NCBI RefSeq assembly: GCF_000518805.1
Contig: NZ_KI912499.1
Location: 9,846 to 73,845 of the forward strand
DNA length: 64,000 nucleotides
Direction: 5' to 3'
Origin: Shewanella waksmanii ATCC BAA-643
GTDB taxonomy: Bacteria > Pseudomonadota > Gammaproteobacteria > Enterobacterales > Shewanellaceae
The position numbers and the translations under genes were made by a program. The notes beneath the pieces are model-generated. The model was given only the letters and a program-made list of their open reading frames with translations. It did no database searches and was not told the origin of the DNA. Positions 36,109 to 45,297 of this stretch are shown here, in pieces. The number at the start of each line of letters is the position of its first letter. Position 1 is the stretch's first letter.

Positions 36109-38763
36109 TTACTCTGAACAAGAGGCGGCGGGTAAGCGCTTAATCCACTCGTTTATTAGGGCGACACCTTCACCATGGGAGAGGCTGCGCCCAATTTCAG
36201 GCATACGATCACCAGGATCGTTGGTGGCCATTCTGAAGTGTAGAATCGACTCTTCAGGTGAACCAGGGACGACATCAAATCCAAGCGAGCCACCACCGTA
36301 AGCGACTGGCGACTTACATGTACCGTGGGAGAAACCACCATCTTCATCGTAAGCACGGAAGTACTCAAGTTTCAGGCCTGTATTAGACGCGTTGCCTTCT
36401 GGACGGTGACAATGGGCACAGTTGATATCTAAATAACCTTTAGCTGTATCCATCAGCTCAGCATCAGACATGGCAGCAACATTAGCTTCATCGCCATCAG
36501 CAAAACTTGGCACAGTATCTATGGTGCTGATATCAGGCGTGCCTTGTAAAATGCCAGCTGCTTGCCATTTTAGTAGCTGGTTCATATCGCCATCATGATA
36601 GCTATAGGTCTTGTTTAGCTGACGAGCTTTAGGACCAATAGGCACAAACACTGCTGGGCTATCGGCATCAGCTTTAAACTGATGACATTGCTTACACTGG
36701 TTCATACTTGGCACAACATAGTCGAACGCTAGACTCTCGCCTTGGTGAACAACTGTCTTGCCCTGAATCGCCCCGGCTTTTGCCAGAACAGCATCGGTTT
36801 TTTGGGCATTATGCACATAAGGCAGCGCAGACCAACCGGTTTCGCGGCGGATAAGTAGACGAGTTTCTATCAAGTCTTCGTTAGCAATGCCTCGCTGAGC
36901 GGTATTGCTAGGTAGCGCAAACGCTTTAGTGATGACGGTACCTACAGGGAAGTCCATTGATTCGCTGTCATGGTATTGGGCAACTTGACCTTCTGGTACA
37001 AATACAAAACGGTATTTAGATGCATAGTCAGTAAACAGTTGCGTATTAAGATCATACGGCATACCGCCGGAATTAGTGCCAGAGGTTGGGTCGCTGGCAT
37101 CGGCAAACAAGTTGTAGTCCGATAGGTTAGGGCAGTTAGCACCTAATAATGCGTCCCAGTTCACGCCGTTAGCGGTTGATTCACAAAGGCTAAGATCGCC
37201 ATCTCCGACGAGTCCGCCTTCACCTTCACCAATGGATCCGCCTCCGCCCACAAGGTTACCGCCATCGCAGCCTTCAACGTCATCATCAACGCCACAACCA
37301 AAGATTTGGTCGCCGAAGGTCACGGTGTGTACAGGTAGGCTCACCTGAGCACAGTTCAGCAGCTGATCTTGCGTTTTCTCAAACATCACATCGGCAATAT
37401 TGATGTCCGTATTGTTATTGGCATAAAGGCGACCAAATGACACATCACCATTATCTTGTGCACACACATTGTCACTACCATCTTCAGCAAATGGCAGCTC
37501 TTGTAGGCCCAAATAGGCGGCAGTGCCGTTGTTAGATAGCATTTCACCTAAACCGTCATACAGTACGCCTGGGAATTCACCATGGGTAAACAGGTAGGCT
37601 TTGATGATGTCATCAATAAGGTAACCGTTAGGTTTCTGCCCGTAGCCTTCAATGACATTGTCGTGCAAGTAGATGTTACGCGGTGTGGGGCGCCAACCAT
37701 CTTCAATGGATTGATCAGGCTGGCCATAGTTGGCGACAAAGGCATTCATGTCTGGCTCAGCAATAAAGAAACTGGTGATTGCCACGCCAGCGGTATCGTG
37801 ATTAGTAATTTCATTATTGAAAATCTCAACATCATCGGTTGAGAGAATAATCATACCTGTACCAGGCGGTACAATATGCACCCCTGCAGGGTTAGATGAT
37901 GCGTTGGCAAAGTTTTTAGTATTATTATCATATACTTTGTTGTTAAAAATACGCACGCTTGAGCCATATCTGTGGTTGTTGATTGGTAAGTCAAATACCA
38001 AAATACCACCTGTGTTGCCTACCGCTTCGTTGTCGTAAACATCGGCATACTTTGAGTTTTCAATTTCAATACCAGCGACGTTCTCTTTAGCGATGTTGCG
38101 GCGGACCACAATATATTCTGATTGGCCGACATAAATACCGGTATCTGCACTACCGCGTACGTAGGTGTCCTCAATGAGAATGTTTTCACACTCTACCGGG
38201 TAGAGACCATAGGCGCCGTTATCTTCATCTAGCTCGCCTTCCCACACCGTGGCTAGACGACGCAGAATGATACCGTTGGTATTTTTAAGCTTAATACCGT
38301 TGTTCTTGGCTTCATTGACCGACAAGTCTTGAATAATGACGTTAATAGCATTTTGAACAAAGATACCGTCTCCGGTAATTGATTCAGAGAAATCCAGTAC
38401 GGTTTCATCCATACCGTAACCCATGATGGTAATATTTTTGGCATAGGCACCGTCGCCGTCAACATCACCATCAAATAGTAAGGTTGATTCTATTTTAAAG
38501 TTACCTTTGGGCAGCACAATTACATCGTTACTTTGTGCATTAATGAGTGCTTCTTGAATCCGCAGAGTGAGATTCTCTCCATCTTCAATCAGTATCGCTC
38601 CTTCGGGGAAATTATCGGCTGGGTCGGTTGGAGGCGTGACCACTGGGGTCTCTTCTTCCACTACTACCACTTCATCGTCGTCGGATGAACATGCACCTAA
38701 GCTCACGGCTACCGCGGTGGCAACCAGTGTCGGTATCAACCAACTGGGTTTCTTGCTGAACAT
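36109..38763 (-). CDS. Fusion lipoprotein: parallel beta-helix domain plus SO2930-type diheme cytochrome
   Basis: 884 residues. Lipobox LGAC (Cys25), an acidic/Thr-Pro linker (28-50), then a right-handed beta-helix region (about 55-480) with many short repeats such as NNGIKLKNTNGIIL, GIYVGQSEYIVVRRN and GIEIENSKYADVYDN. A Gly-rich linker (about 495-522) leads into a full diheme cytochrome domain (523-884) with CKQCH (C690-H694) and CAHCH (C782-H786). In families known as TIGR03805 (beta-helix) and TIGR03806 (cytochrome-like) the two proteins are encoded as separate neighbours, so the single polypeptide is unusual. I see no stop or frameshift at the join. A beta-helix surface may bind polysaccharide, which is inference. 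Confidence 0.85.
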   Translation of the reverse strand: MFSKKPSWLIPTLVATAVAVSLGACSSDDDEVVVVEEETPVVTPPTDPADNFPEGAILIEDGENLTLRIQEALINAQSNDVIVLPKGNFKIESTLLFDGDVDGDGAYAKNITIMGYGMDETVLDFSESITGDGIFVQNAINVIIQDLSVNEAKNNGIKLKNTNGIILRRLATVWEGELDEDNGAYGLYPVECENILIEDTYVRGSADTGIYVGQSEYIVVRRNIAKENVAGIEIENSKYADVYDNEAVGNTGGILVFDLPINNHRYGSSVRIFNNKVYDNNTKNFANASSNPAGVHIVPPGTGMIILSTDDVEIFNNEITNHDTAGVAITSFFIAEPDMNAFVANYGQPDQSIEDGWRPTPRNIYLHDNVIEGYGQKPNGYLIDDIIKAYLFTHGEFPGVLYDGLGEMLSNNGTAAYLGLQELPFAEDGSDNVCAQDNGDVSFGRLYANNNTDINIADVMFEKTQDQLLNCAQVSLPVHTVTFGDQIFGCGVDDDVEGCDGGNLVGGGGSIGEGEGGLVGDGDLSLCESTANGVNWDALLGANCPNLSDYNLFADASDPTSGTNSGGMPYDLNTQLFTDYASKYRFVFVPEGQVAQYHDSESMDFPVGTVITKAFALPSNTAQRGIANEDLIETRLLIRRETGWSALPYVHNAQKTDAVLAKAGAIQGKTVVHQGESLAFDYVVPSMNQCKQCHQFKADADSPAVFVPIGPKARQLNKTYSYHDGDMNQLLKWQAAGILQGTPDISTIDTVPSFADGDEANVAAMSDAELMDTAKGYLDINCAHCHRPEGNASNTGLKLEYFRAYDEDGGFSHGTCKSPVAYGGGSLGFDVVPGSPEESILHFRMATNDPGDRMPEIGRSLSHGEGVALINEWIKRLPAASCSE

Positions 38764-38904
38764 AGCGTCTCCTGCTTATTTTTATTATTCACCCCTTAGA
38801 TTGCACGGACGTACCAGATATTCAATGTGAAATCCGGCCAACATTAATGTAACAAGTTGATATCATATGGTTGTTAGTAAAAATTCAAACGTATGTTTTG
38901 TTAT

Positions 38905-38918
38905 TTTTGTATACAAAA
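38905..38918. promoter_or_regulatory. Perfect 14-bp palindrome TTTTGTATACAAAA, candidate operator
   Basis: Perfect dyad 142 bp upstream of the fusion lipoprotein start. The core TTGTATACAA has the look of sites bound by GntR-family (FadR/VanR subfamily) repressors. No such regulator is in the window, so the binder is unknown. With 14 matching bases a chance origin is unlikely but possible in AT-rich DNA. Confidence 0.5.
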
Positions 38919-39031
38919 CAAGGTGTAGCAGGCACTCTTAAACGCCGAATGTTAGCGCTGTCAAACCTTAAAAAAAACTTAAAAATATCAGTCTATTTGC
39001 TGAGATAGAAAAACTTGACTAAACATTGAAC

Positions 39032-39060
39032 AAAAAAGCCAAACGATGTCGTTTGGCTTT
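39032..39060 (-). terminator. Terminator after the DUF481 gene
   Basis: AAAGCCAAACGA-tg-TCGTTTGGCTTT, a 12-bp stem with a run of six T in the minus-strand direction, 27 bp after the gene. Confidence 0.9.
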
Positions 39061-39086
39061 CGGTAAGATTAATTGTTTGAAATGAG

Positions 39087-40193
39087 TTATAAATCGATAC
39101 CAAAACCGACGATAAACTGGAAATCATCTTTTTCAGGAGTGATACCTTCGGCGTCATCTTGTGGGTTGCTGATGCGGTCCCAAACAAATGATAGGTCCAA
39201 ATCAAACATGTCTGTCAGTTCAATGGCAAACGCGGCGACAGCATGATGTGAGTAGCCGCCGGAATCTTCACTGCCGTAGTTGACTCTATAGAGCGCATCG
39301 AAATCAATGTCGTCGGTAATTTCCCACTCATAAACACTTTCGATCACGACGGCTGCACTGCCTTCAGATTCGACCGCCCCATCTGAGACCTTATCATATT
39401 TAGTATAGGTATAAGCCGGACCGCCACTGACGCTCCAGGTGACTTTTGAGGTGTCAATAATGTCATAACCGAGACCAAAACCGAGCGTGGCTTTATAGTC
39501 AATATTTTTGAATTTATCTAAGTAGATTTCTGCAAAAACTGGACGTAGGTAAAACTGTTTAGAGATGTACCAGTCAAAGTTGGTATTGATACGGTGATTG
39601 TCTATGGTGTTGTTGTCGTCAACGTTGGAATAGTTACCCAGATAATCAATTAAATAACGTGACTCTGTCGTCCGGCGCTTAGCGTTTGCAATCGCGCTGT
39701 AGTCGACCTGCTCGGTATTACCTGAGCGGAAGTTAGCGCTCAATGAAATTTTGCTCGACCAGTAGTTGGACTCTTGTTGGCCACCAGCGATGATAGTCAT
39801 AATATCGTTGCGGTCAAATTCGACGCCATCAAGGTAGCTCTTGCCATCTTTGACTAATAATTTGCCAGTTTTGGTACTTAAGTCAGTAAACCCAATACTT
39901 ACCAAACCTTGGCTTTGTAGCAGTTTTACATCTTCCCAATCGATATAGAGGGTATCTAAATTATCGCTTTCAAACTCCAACTTGTCGTCATACAAGTTTT
40001 TGATCTCACCTTTTAATAACTCCAATGAGGTGAGTTGCAACCAGTCATACTGACTGTCAGCCGGTAGCACGACTTGGGTGGGATCAAAGGGGGTCGGTTC
40101 TGTCGCGATAACGGCCATTGAAAAGCCGCTGGTGGCTGCGAGCAATACTGCACTCGCAGTGTGGTGGACCCAGCGGAATTGTTGCAATTGCAT
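39087..40193 (-). CDS. DUF481 outer-membrane beta-barrel protein
   Basis: 368 residues. Signal peptide (about 1-31), a short N-terminal beta-rich domain (about 45-130: GEIKNLYDDKLEFESDNL ... LLVKDGKSYLDGVEF) and a C-terminal barrel with alternating aromatic/polar strands and the phrase SANFRSGNTEQVDYSAIANAKRRT, typical of DUF481 (YdiY/salt-induced) proteins. It ends in a hydrophobic strand FIVGFGIDL as outer-membrane barrels do. GGGAGCAGG precedes ATG 40193. Function unknown; the same neighbourhood holds two cytochrome lipoproteins. Confidence 0.85.
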   Translation of the reverse strand: MQLQQFRWVHHTASAVLLAATSGFSMAVIATEPTPFDPTQVVLPADSQYDWLQLTSLELLKGEIKNLYDDKLEFESDNLDTLYIDWEDVKLLQSQGLVSIGFTDLSTKTGKLLVKDGKSYLDGVEFDRNDIMTIIAGGQQESNYWSSKISLSANFRSGNTEQVDYSAIANAKRRTTESRYLIDYLGNYSNVDDNNTIDNHRINTNFDWYISKQFYLRPVFAEIYLDKFKNIDYKATLGFGLGYDIIDTSKVTWSVSGGPAYTYTKYDKVSDGAVESEGSAAVVIESVYEWEITDDIDFDALYRVNYGSEDSGGYSHHAVAAFAIELTDMFDLDLSFVWDRISNPQDDAEGITPEKDDFQFIVGFGIDL

Positions 40194-40324
40194 AAGCCTG
40201 CTCCCTGAAAATATTTATTCTAGGCAAAATAATATCTTTAGTGTAAAGCATTATTTTAGCAGGGTTAAGTCAACTTTCCGTTTAATTTTTATCCGCTAAG
40301 TCTTGTTAATCGAAGCGCAGAACT

Positions 40325-40975
40325 TTATAGCGCTTTACTGATCCAAGGATAAACAAATTCCGTAATGATAGGTTGAGCATCTGCGTTAGGGTGAATGCCA
40401 TCGCGTTGCATTAAATTGGGATCAATTGCGATGGGCTCCATGAAAAAAGGTATTAAGGTAACTTGAAACTCGTCGGCCAATTCACTGTAGACAGCAGAAA
40501 ATTGTTTGGCGTAACGGGGACCATAGTTTGGCGGCACCATTACTTCACTTAACAAGACTTTGGCGCCTTGCTTTTGAGATAGTTGAATGATTTTTGTAAG
40601 ATTTTCTTTCAACTGTTTCGGCGGGAAGCCACGTAGGCCATCGTTACCGCCAAGCTCGACTAACACCAACTTGGGTGACGTAGATTCAAGCAGGGCGGGC
40701 AGTCGACGCAATCCGCCAGCAGAAGTCTCGCCGCTAACAGAGCCGTTAATAAAGGTATGTTGTGGCATTTTTTGCTGTAATAAGTTCACCCAACCTTGTT
40801 CAGGTGATACACCATAACTGGCACCAAGGCTATCACCGAGAATCAAAATCGGGGTAGCATAGGCAGTTGATAATGATACGCATGACAGTAAGACAACGCT
40901 TAAGCCAACGCGAAGTTTGGCAGATACGAGGGATAATATGGCACAGCAGAAGGCAATCACAGTAAATAATCTCAT
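40325..40975 (-). CDS. tesA: Multifunctional acyl-CoA thioesterase I / lysophospholipase TesA (GDSL/SGNH)
   Basis: 216 residues from ATG 40975. SGNH hydrolase: block I ILGDSLGASYG (catalytic Ser), block II Gly in SGETSAGG, block III GGNDGLRG (Asn) and block V DGIHPN (Asp and His). A periplasmic esterase. The N-terminus is unusual: two hydrophobic stretches (1-18 and 24-40) separated by KLR, with the cleavage site expected after TAYA. A GTG five codons later is an alternative start, and the true signal peptide may begin further in. Its 5' end overlaps the divergent ybbA gene by 38 bp. Confidence 0.88.
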   Translation of the reverse strand: MRLFTVIAFCCAILSLVSAKLRVGLSVVLLSCVSLSTAYATPILILGDSLGASYGVSPEQGWVNLLQQKMPQHTFINGSVSGETSAGGLRRLPALLESTSPKLVLVELGGNDGLRGFPPKQLKENLTKIIQLSQKQGAKVLLSEVMVPPNYGPRYAKQFSAVYSELADEFQVTLIPFFMEPIAIDPNLMQRDGIHPNADAQPIITEFVYPWISKAL

Positions 40976-41660
40976 CAAAAAAGTTACGACCCAAGAGGGA
41001 GAGCTTACTATCCTCAATGGCATCTCAATGGATGTCAAGTCGGGTGAGAGCGTTGCGATTCTTGGTCCATCAGGATCAGGCAAGTCGACTTTACTGGGAT
41101 TATTAGCAGCACTTGATTCCCCATCATCAGGAGAGATTTATCTTGATGGCAGCGCATTGCATGGCCTAGATGAAGAAGGCAAAGCAGCATTAAGAAAGCA
41201 AAAAGTCAGCTTTATTTTCCAGTCCTTCATGTTAGTTGACACTTTGAGTGCGTTGGAAAACGTCATGTTACCCGCAGAGCTGGCTGGGATTGCTAATGCC
41301 AAACAGAAAGCCGAGGCCATGTTAGACAGAGTGGGTCTTTCCCATCGTTTGACTCATCTACCTAATCAACTTTCTGGCGGCGAGCAGCAGCGTGTGGCGA
41401 TTGCACGGGCATTTATTTGTGAGCCTAAAGTCCTGTTTGCTGATGAGCCAACGGGTAATCTGGACGGCGCTAACAGTCAGCGCGTTGCTGACATGTTGTT
41501 TGAGCTGAACCGTGAAAGTGATACGACCTTAGTGTTGGTGACTCATGATTTACAGTTAGCCAAGCGTTGTCAACGCCAATTGATGATGAATTCTGGCGTG
41601 CTAACGGAAGCATTAGCAACGGAAAACTCTGATCCCGTTGATGCCAAGGAGGCGAGCTAA
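40938..41660 (+). CDS. ybbA: ABC transporter ATP-binding protein, YbbA type
   Basis: 240 residues from ATG 40938, which has AGGG upstream; an in-frame TTG at 40917 is less likely. Walker A GPSGSGKST (43-51), signature LSGGEQQR (about 148-155), Walker B VLFADEP (about 170) and a switch histidine in VTHD. LolD/MacB-like type. It forms a transporter with the FtsX-like protein encoded directly downstream (1-bp overlap, TAATG). Divergence from tesA is the E. coli arrangement too. Confidence 0.92.
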   Translation: MAQQKAITVNNLIKKVTTQEGELTILNGISMDVKSGESVAILGPSGSGKSTLLGLLAALDSPSSGEIYLDGSALHGLDEEGKAALRKQKVSFIFQSFMLVDTLSALENVMLPAELAGIANAKQKAEAMLDRVGLSHRLTHLPNQLSGGEQQRVAIARAFICEPKVLFADEPTGNLDGANSQRVADMLFELNRESDTTLVLVTHDLQLAKRCQRQLMMNSGVLTEALATENSDPVDAKEAS

Positions 41661-44116
41661 TGGAAGCACGCTTAGCTTGGCGACTTTTTAAACGTGAGCT
41701 ATCCCAAGGGCAGTTACTACTGATTATTCTTGCTATTACTTTGGCGGTAATGTCAGTAACAGGACTCGCTCGGGTGAGTGATAGGTTACAGATAGCGATT
41801 AATGGTCAGGCGTCAAAGTTCATTGCCGCAGACAGAATTATTAATTCGCCGGTTGAGATAGACCCGCAAATTCTGGTACAGGCTAAAGAGCTTGGGCTGC
41901 AACAAGTCAGCAGTATGCAGTTTAACTCGATGGCTTATGCCAATGATGAGTTTCAACTGATCACCGTTAGGGCAGTAGCGCAAGGCTATCCGCTTAAGGG
42001 AACCATTGAGTTGGATACCGGTCCTGCGCGAGGACTACCAGAGCTTGGCAGTATTTGGTACGAGACCCGCTTGGGCGGCATTTTGAGTTATCCAGAATCG
42101 CTCGAGCTAGGTAACAGTGAATTTACCTTAACCCGCGAAATTGCGCGCTTGCCCGATGCAGGGTTTAATCCGTTTGCATCGTCGCCTGTCGTTTTGATGC
42201 GTATTGAAGATGTGGCCAAAACCGGCATTATCCAACCGGGTAGCCGGGTGACCTATTTGTACCAATTTGCTGGTGATAGTGCGGTACTCAAGCAGTTTGA
42301 AAATCAGGTTAAACCTTTGCTCAACAACAGTCAGCGCTGGGTTGATGTACAATCGGGTGACTCGCCGATTGCCGAAGCTGTCAAACGGGCTGAGCGTTTC
42401 TTATTATTGGCAAGCTTATTGGGTATTGCTTTGGCCTGTGCAGCGATAGGTATTGCTGCGCAGCGCTACTGTCAACGTCACTTTGATGTCGTGGCGATGT
42501 TGAAAACCTTCGGTGCGTCTCGCAAGCAGATCCGTATTCTATTTGGTTTACATCTGCTATTGGTGACCTTGCTAGGGGTGGTGTTTGGCATTATTGCTGG
42601 CCTGGCGCTGGATGCGGTTATCACCAGTTACCTGCCTGAAAGTATTGCTGCCTATGGGGCACCGTTAGCTAGGCCTGTGCTGCTTGGGGTGGCAACCGGC
42701 TTAATTAGTGCGTTTATGTTTTCCGCTTATCCACTGCTGCGCTTGCTGGCGATTCCACCGCTAAGGGTACTGCAACGCCAACTTGAAGGTTTGCAATTTG
42801 GCATGTGGCTGCACCTGTTGTTGAGCCTCGCCGCCATGGCGCTGTTGGGTTATCTGTACTCCAATAGTATTGCGTTAACTATGACAGTTGTCGCAGGTGT
42901 GCTGCTGCTTGGGGTATTGCTAAGCCTATTTGGTTTTGCCTTGATTCGCGCCGGACACAGTGTCGGCATGAAAACCACTAACCCATTTCAGCTAGCCTTA
43001 GCTGGGCTGCGACGCCGAGCACGCCAAAACGCTATCCAGTTGGTGGGTTTTAGTGCAGCGCTGGTGTTGTTGTTGACGATTATTGCCCTAAGACAAGACT
43101 TACTCAATGAGTGGCAAAAACAGTTGCCTGAACAGTCGCCAAACTACTTCTTAGTGAATATTGCTCCCGATGAAGCGGCGCCACTAAATGACTACTTTGC
43201 TAAGCATGATGTTAAAGCGACAGACATTTACCCGGTGATCCGCGGTCGTCTGACTCAGATTAATGGTGAGACGCTGATTTCTTCTGAGCAATCTAGAAAC
43301 GGTGATCCCGGTCGAGTCGGTATTTCGCGTGAGCTCAATTTAACTTGGCGTAATAGCTTACCTGAGAATAACGAGATCGTCGCTGGGGAGTTTAACCTTG
43401 ATGATTACGATGTGTCAGTGGAGTCAGAGGTGGCTGAGCGTTTAGAGCTGCAACTTGGCGATACCTTAACGTACATGATAGATAATCAAGAGCTAACCGT
43501 TACCGTTAAGAGTTTTAGAGCGGTTCATTGGGAAACCTTACAGCCCAACTTCTTCATGATTTTTAGTGAGAAAGCCTTGGCGCCTTTTGCTTATACCTCT
43601 ATGGCCAGTTTTCATTTGCCTGAATCTAAACGCCATTTGATTATTGAACTGATTCAAGACTTTCCAACGGTATCGATTATTGATGTGGGAGCGATGGTTG
43701 CGCAATTGCGGCAAATCATCGATCAGGTGTCTCTGTCATTGACCTTGGTGTTGGTGTTGGTGCTCGCAGCCAGTAGCTTAGTGCTGGTGGCGCAAACAGA
43801 AGCGGGGATGGCAACACGTCAGCGTGAACTTGCGGTATTGCGAACTTTCGGCGCGTCAGGCAGTTTGCTGCGTTGGTCCACTGGCCTTGAGTTTGCGTTA
43901 CTGGGGGCGATAGCCGGCTTTATGGCGGTGGTGGTGGCTGAGTTTACTTTGTATCTACTCAAAACCCAGGTGTTTGAGCTCAATGTGTATATGCATTGGC
44001 CTTGGTGGGCGTTAGCCCCCATCGCAGGTGCGATTATTGTTGCCGCCCTAGGGACTTGGCGTTGCCGTGCACTGCTGCAACAATCTTGCTCGCAATTACT
44101 CAAAGCAAGAGCTTAA
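41660..44116 (+). CDS. ybbP: FtsX/MacB-like ABC permease, YbbP type
   Basis: 818 residues. Membrane segments near the N-terminus (about 20-40), a periplasmic region, three segments around 250-360, a further pair near 385-430, and a C-terminal FtsX domain with three segments (about 690-800). This duplicated FtsX layout is typical of YbbP. The substrate is not known; related systems move lipoproteins or assist esterase or lipid release. Translationally coupled to ybbA. Confidence 0.88.
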   Translation: MEARLAWRLFKRELSQGQLLLIILAITLAVMSVTGLARVSDRLQIAINGQASKFIAADRIINSPVEIDPQILVQAKELGLQQVSSMQFNSMAYANDEFQLITVRAVAQGYPLKGTIELDTGPARGLPELGSIWYETRLGGILSYPESLELGNSEFTLTREIARLPDAGFNPFASSPVVLMRIEDVAKTGIIQPGSRVTYLYQFAGDSAVLKQFENQVKPLLNNSQRWVDVQSGDSPIAEAVKRAERFLLLASLLGIALACAAIGIAAQRYCQRHFDVVAMLKTFGASRKQIRILFGLHLLLVTLLGVVFGIIAGLALDAVITSYLPESIAAYGAPLARPVLLGVATGLISAFMFSAYPLLRLLAIPPLRVLQRQLEGLQFGMWLHLLLSLAAMALLGYLYSNSIALTMTVVAGVLLLGVLLSLFGFALIRAGHSVGMKTTNPFQLALAGLRRRARQNAIQLVGFSAALVLLLTIIALRQDLLNEWQKQLPEQSPNYFLVNIAPDEAAPLNDYFAKHDVKATDIYPVIRGRLTQINGETLISSEQSRNGDPGRVGISRELNLTWRNSLPENNEIVAGEFNLDDYDVSVESEVAERLELQLGDTLTYMIDNQELTVTVKSFRAVHWETLQPNFFMIFSEKALAPFAYTSMASFHLPESKRHLIIELIQDFPTVSIIDVGAMVAQLRQIIDQVSLSLTLVLVLVLAASSLVLVAQTEAGMATRQRELAVLRTFGASGSLLRWSTGLEFALLGAIAGFMAVVVAEFTLYLLKTQVFELNVYMHWPWWALAPIAGAIIVAALGTWRCRALLQQSCSQLLKARA

Positions 44117-44177
44117 CCAAAGTCATATCATTGTTTAGGGTTTATCTTTAGATAATGAGATAGAACGGCATTTTTAC

Positions 44178-44205
44178 AAACGGCACTGATACAGTGCCGT
44201 TTTTT
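44178..44205 (+). terminator. Terminator after ybbP
   Basis: AAACGGCACTG-ata-CAGTGCCGTTT with a T-run of six. Confidence 0.92.
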
Positions 44206-44237
44206 ATGGCGAATAGGGTCAGAGATTTACCGCGGGT

Positions 44238-45143
44238 TTATTTTAAAATATGCTTTAATGCCGGGCCTAATTGCGGATATTGAAACTCAAAACCCGCAGC
44301 TTGGGTTCGAGTGGGTTTGACAAACTGTCCTTGGGTAAGCAGCTCCGCCATTTCACCTAAGGCAATCGTAAGCAACTTTTCAGGAGCTGGAAACAAAGTC
44401 GGCCTTGATAGTGTTTTGCCCAGCTGTTGGGTAAATGTGGCATTATCGACTGGGTTTGGCGCAGTACCGTTATAGATACCTTGGCATTGCTCGTTATCCA
44501 GTAGATATAGAATCAGTGCGATTAAGTCATCAATGTGGATCCAGCTCATACCTTGAGAACCACTGGCTATTTTGCCACCAAGCCCAAGTTTGAAAGCGGG
44601 TAACATTTTTGCCAATGCGCCGCCATTTTTACCCAATACTAAACCGATACGAATAATGGCCACACGGGTACTGTCTTGGGCACTCAGCGCTAGCTCTTCC
44701 CATCTGGCGCAAACACTGTGAGCAAACTGCTCGTCCGCTCCGGTTTCGGCGAAACTACACAGGCTGGTTTGCTCATCAACTGCCTCGTCGCCGTTGCCAT
44801 AGATGCCAATGGCGGATGCACTAATGAAATGTTTGGGGGGGTGACTACTTTGATTGAACAGTTCACTGAGTCTGGCGGTTAAATCCCAGCGACTAGCACA
44901 AATTTTTTGCTTGTTGGCGAAGCTCCACCGTTGAGCGATGGGTTCGCCCGCGAGATTGATCACAGCATCAAAGCGGTCAAGGTCGGTTAATGCCCCTAAG
45001 TTGTTTAGGTATTGGTGTTGATGACCCAATGTTTTCTGGGCATTGACCATTGAGCGCGTCACTATAGTTAGCTGGTGTGCAGATAATTGCTTGATAAGTT
45101 GTTGGCCGATAAAGCCGGTACCGCCAGTGATCAAGATATGCAT
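44238..45143 (-). CDS. yfcH: TIGR01777 family NAD(P)-binding epimerase, YfcH
   Basis: 301 residues. N-terminal Rossmann motif ITGGTGFIGQQL. Conserved segments of the family: NLAGEPIAQRW (about 65-75), SASAIGIYG, RIGLVLGKNGGAL, and WIHIDDLIALI. The extended-SDR fold suggests a sugar-nucleotide or cofactor epimerase/reductase; activity unknown. In E. coli yfcH follows folX, and the same pair on the same strand is seen here. Confidence 0.9.
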   Translation of the reverse strand: MHILITGGTGFIGQQLIKQLSAHQLTIVTRSMVNAQKTLGHQHQYLNNLGALTDLDRFDAVINLAGEPIAQRWSFANKQKICASRWDLTARLSELFNQSSHPPKHFISASAIGIYGNGDEAVDEQTSLCSFAETGADEQFAHSVCARWEELALSAQDSTRVAIIRIGLVLGKNGGALAKMLPAFKLGLGGKIASGSQGMSWIHIDDLIALILYLLDNEQCQGIYNGTAPNPVDNATFTQQLGKTLSRPTLFPAPEKLLTIALGEMAELLTQGQFVKPTRTQAAGFEFQYPQLGPALKHILK

Positions 45144-45297
45144 AATCTGCTCCCGCCTAACTATGATGTATTAAAATTTACTGCTCTATTAGGTATATAC
45201 ACAAAAAGCGGATAAGTCGATCAGTTTTATTACAACAAAAATGTGACCAAGAGGGCTAGGGGAACAAGTGCAGCTTATAGAAAGCTGTACACTATTG

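Larger units (their letters stand above)
38764..39086. other. Intergenic region between DUF481 gene and fusion cytochrome gene
   Basis: 323 bp. Holds the fusion-gene promoter, the TTTTGTATACAAAA palindrome (38905-38918) and the DUF481 terminator (39032-39060). No gene seen. Confidence 0.6.

Noticed and set aside
40867..40885. Fur-like TGATAATGATACGCA
   Set aside because: Lies inside the tesA coding region and matches only the left half well.
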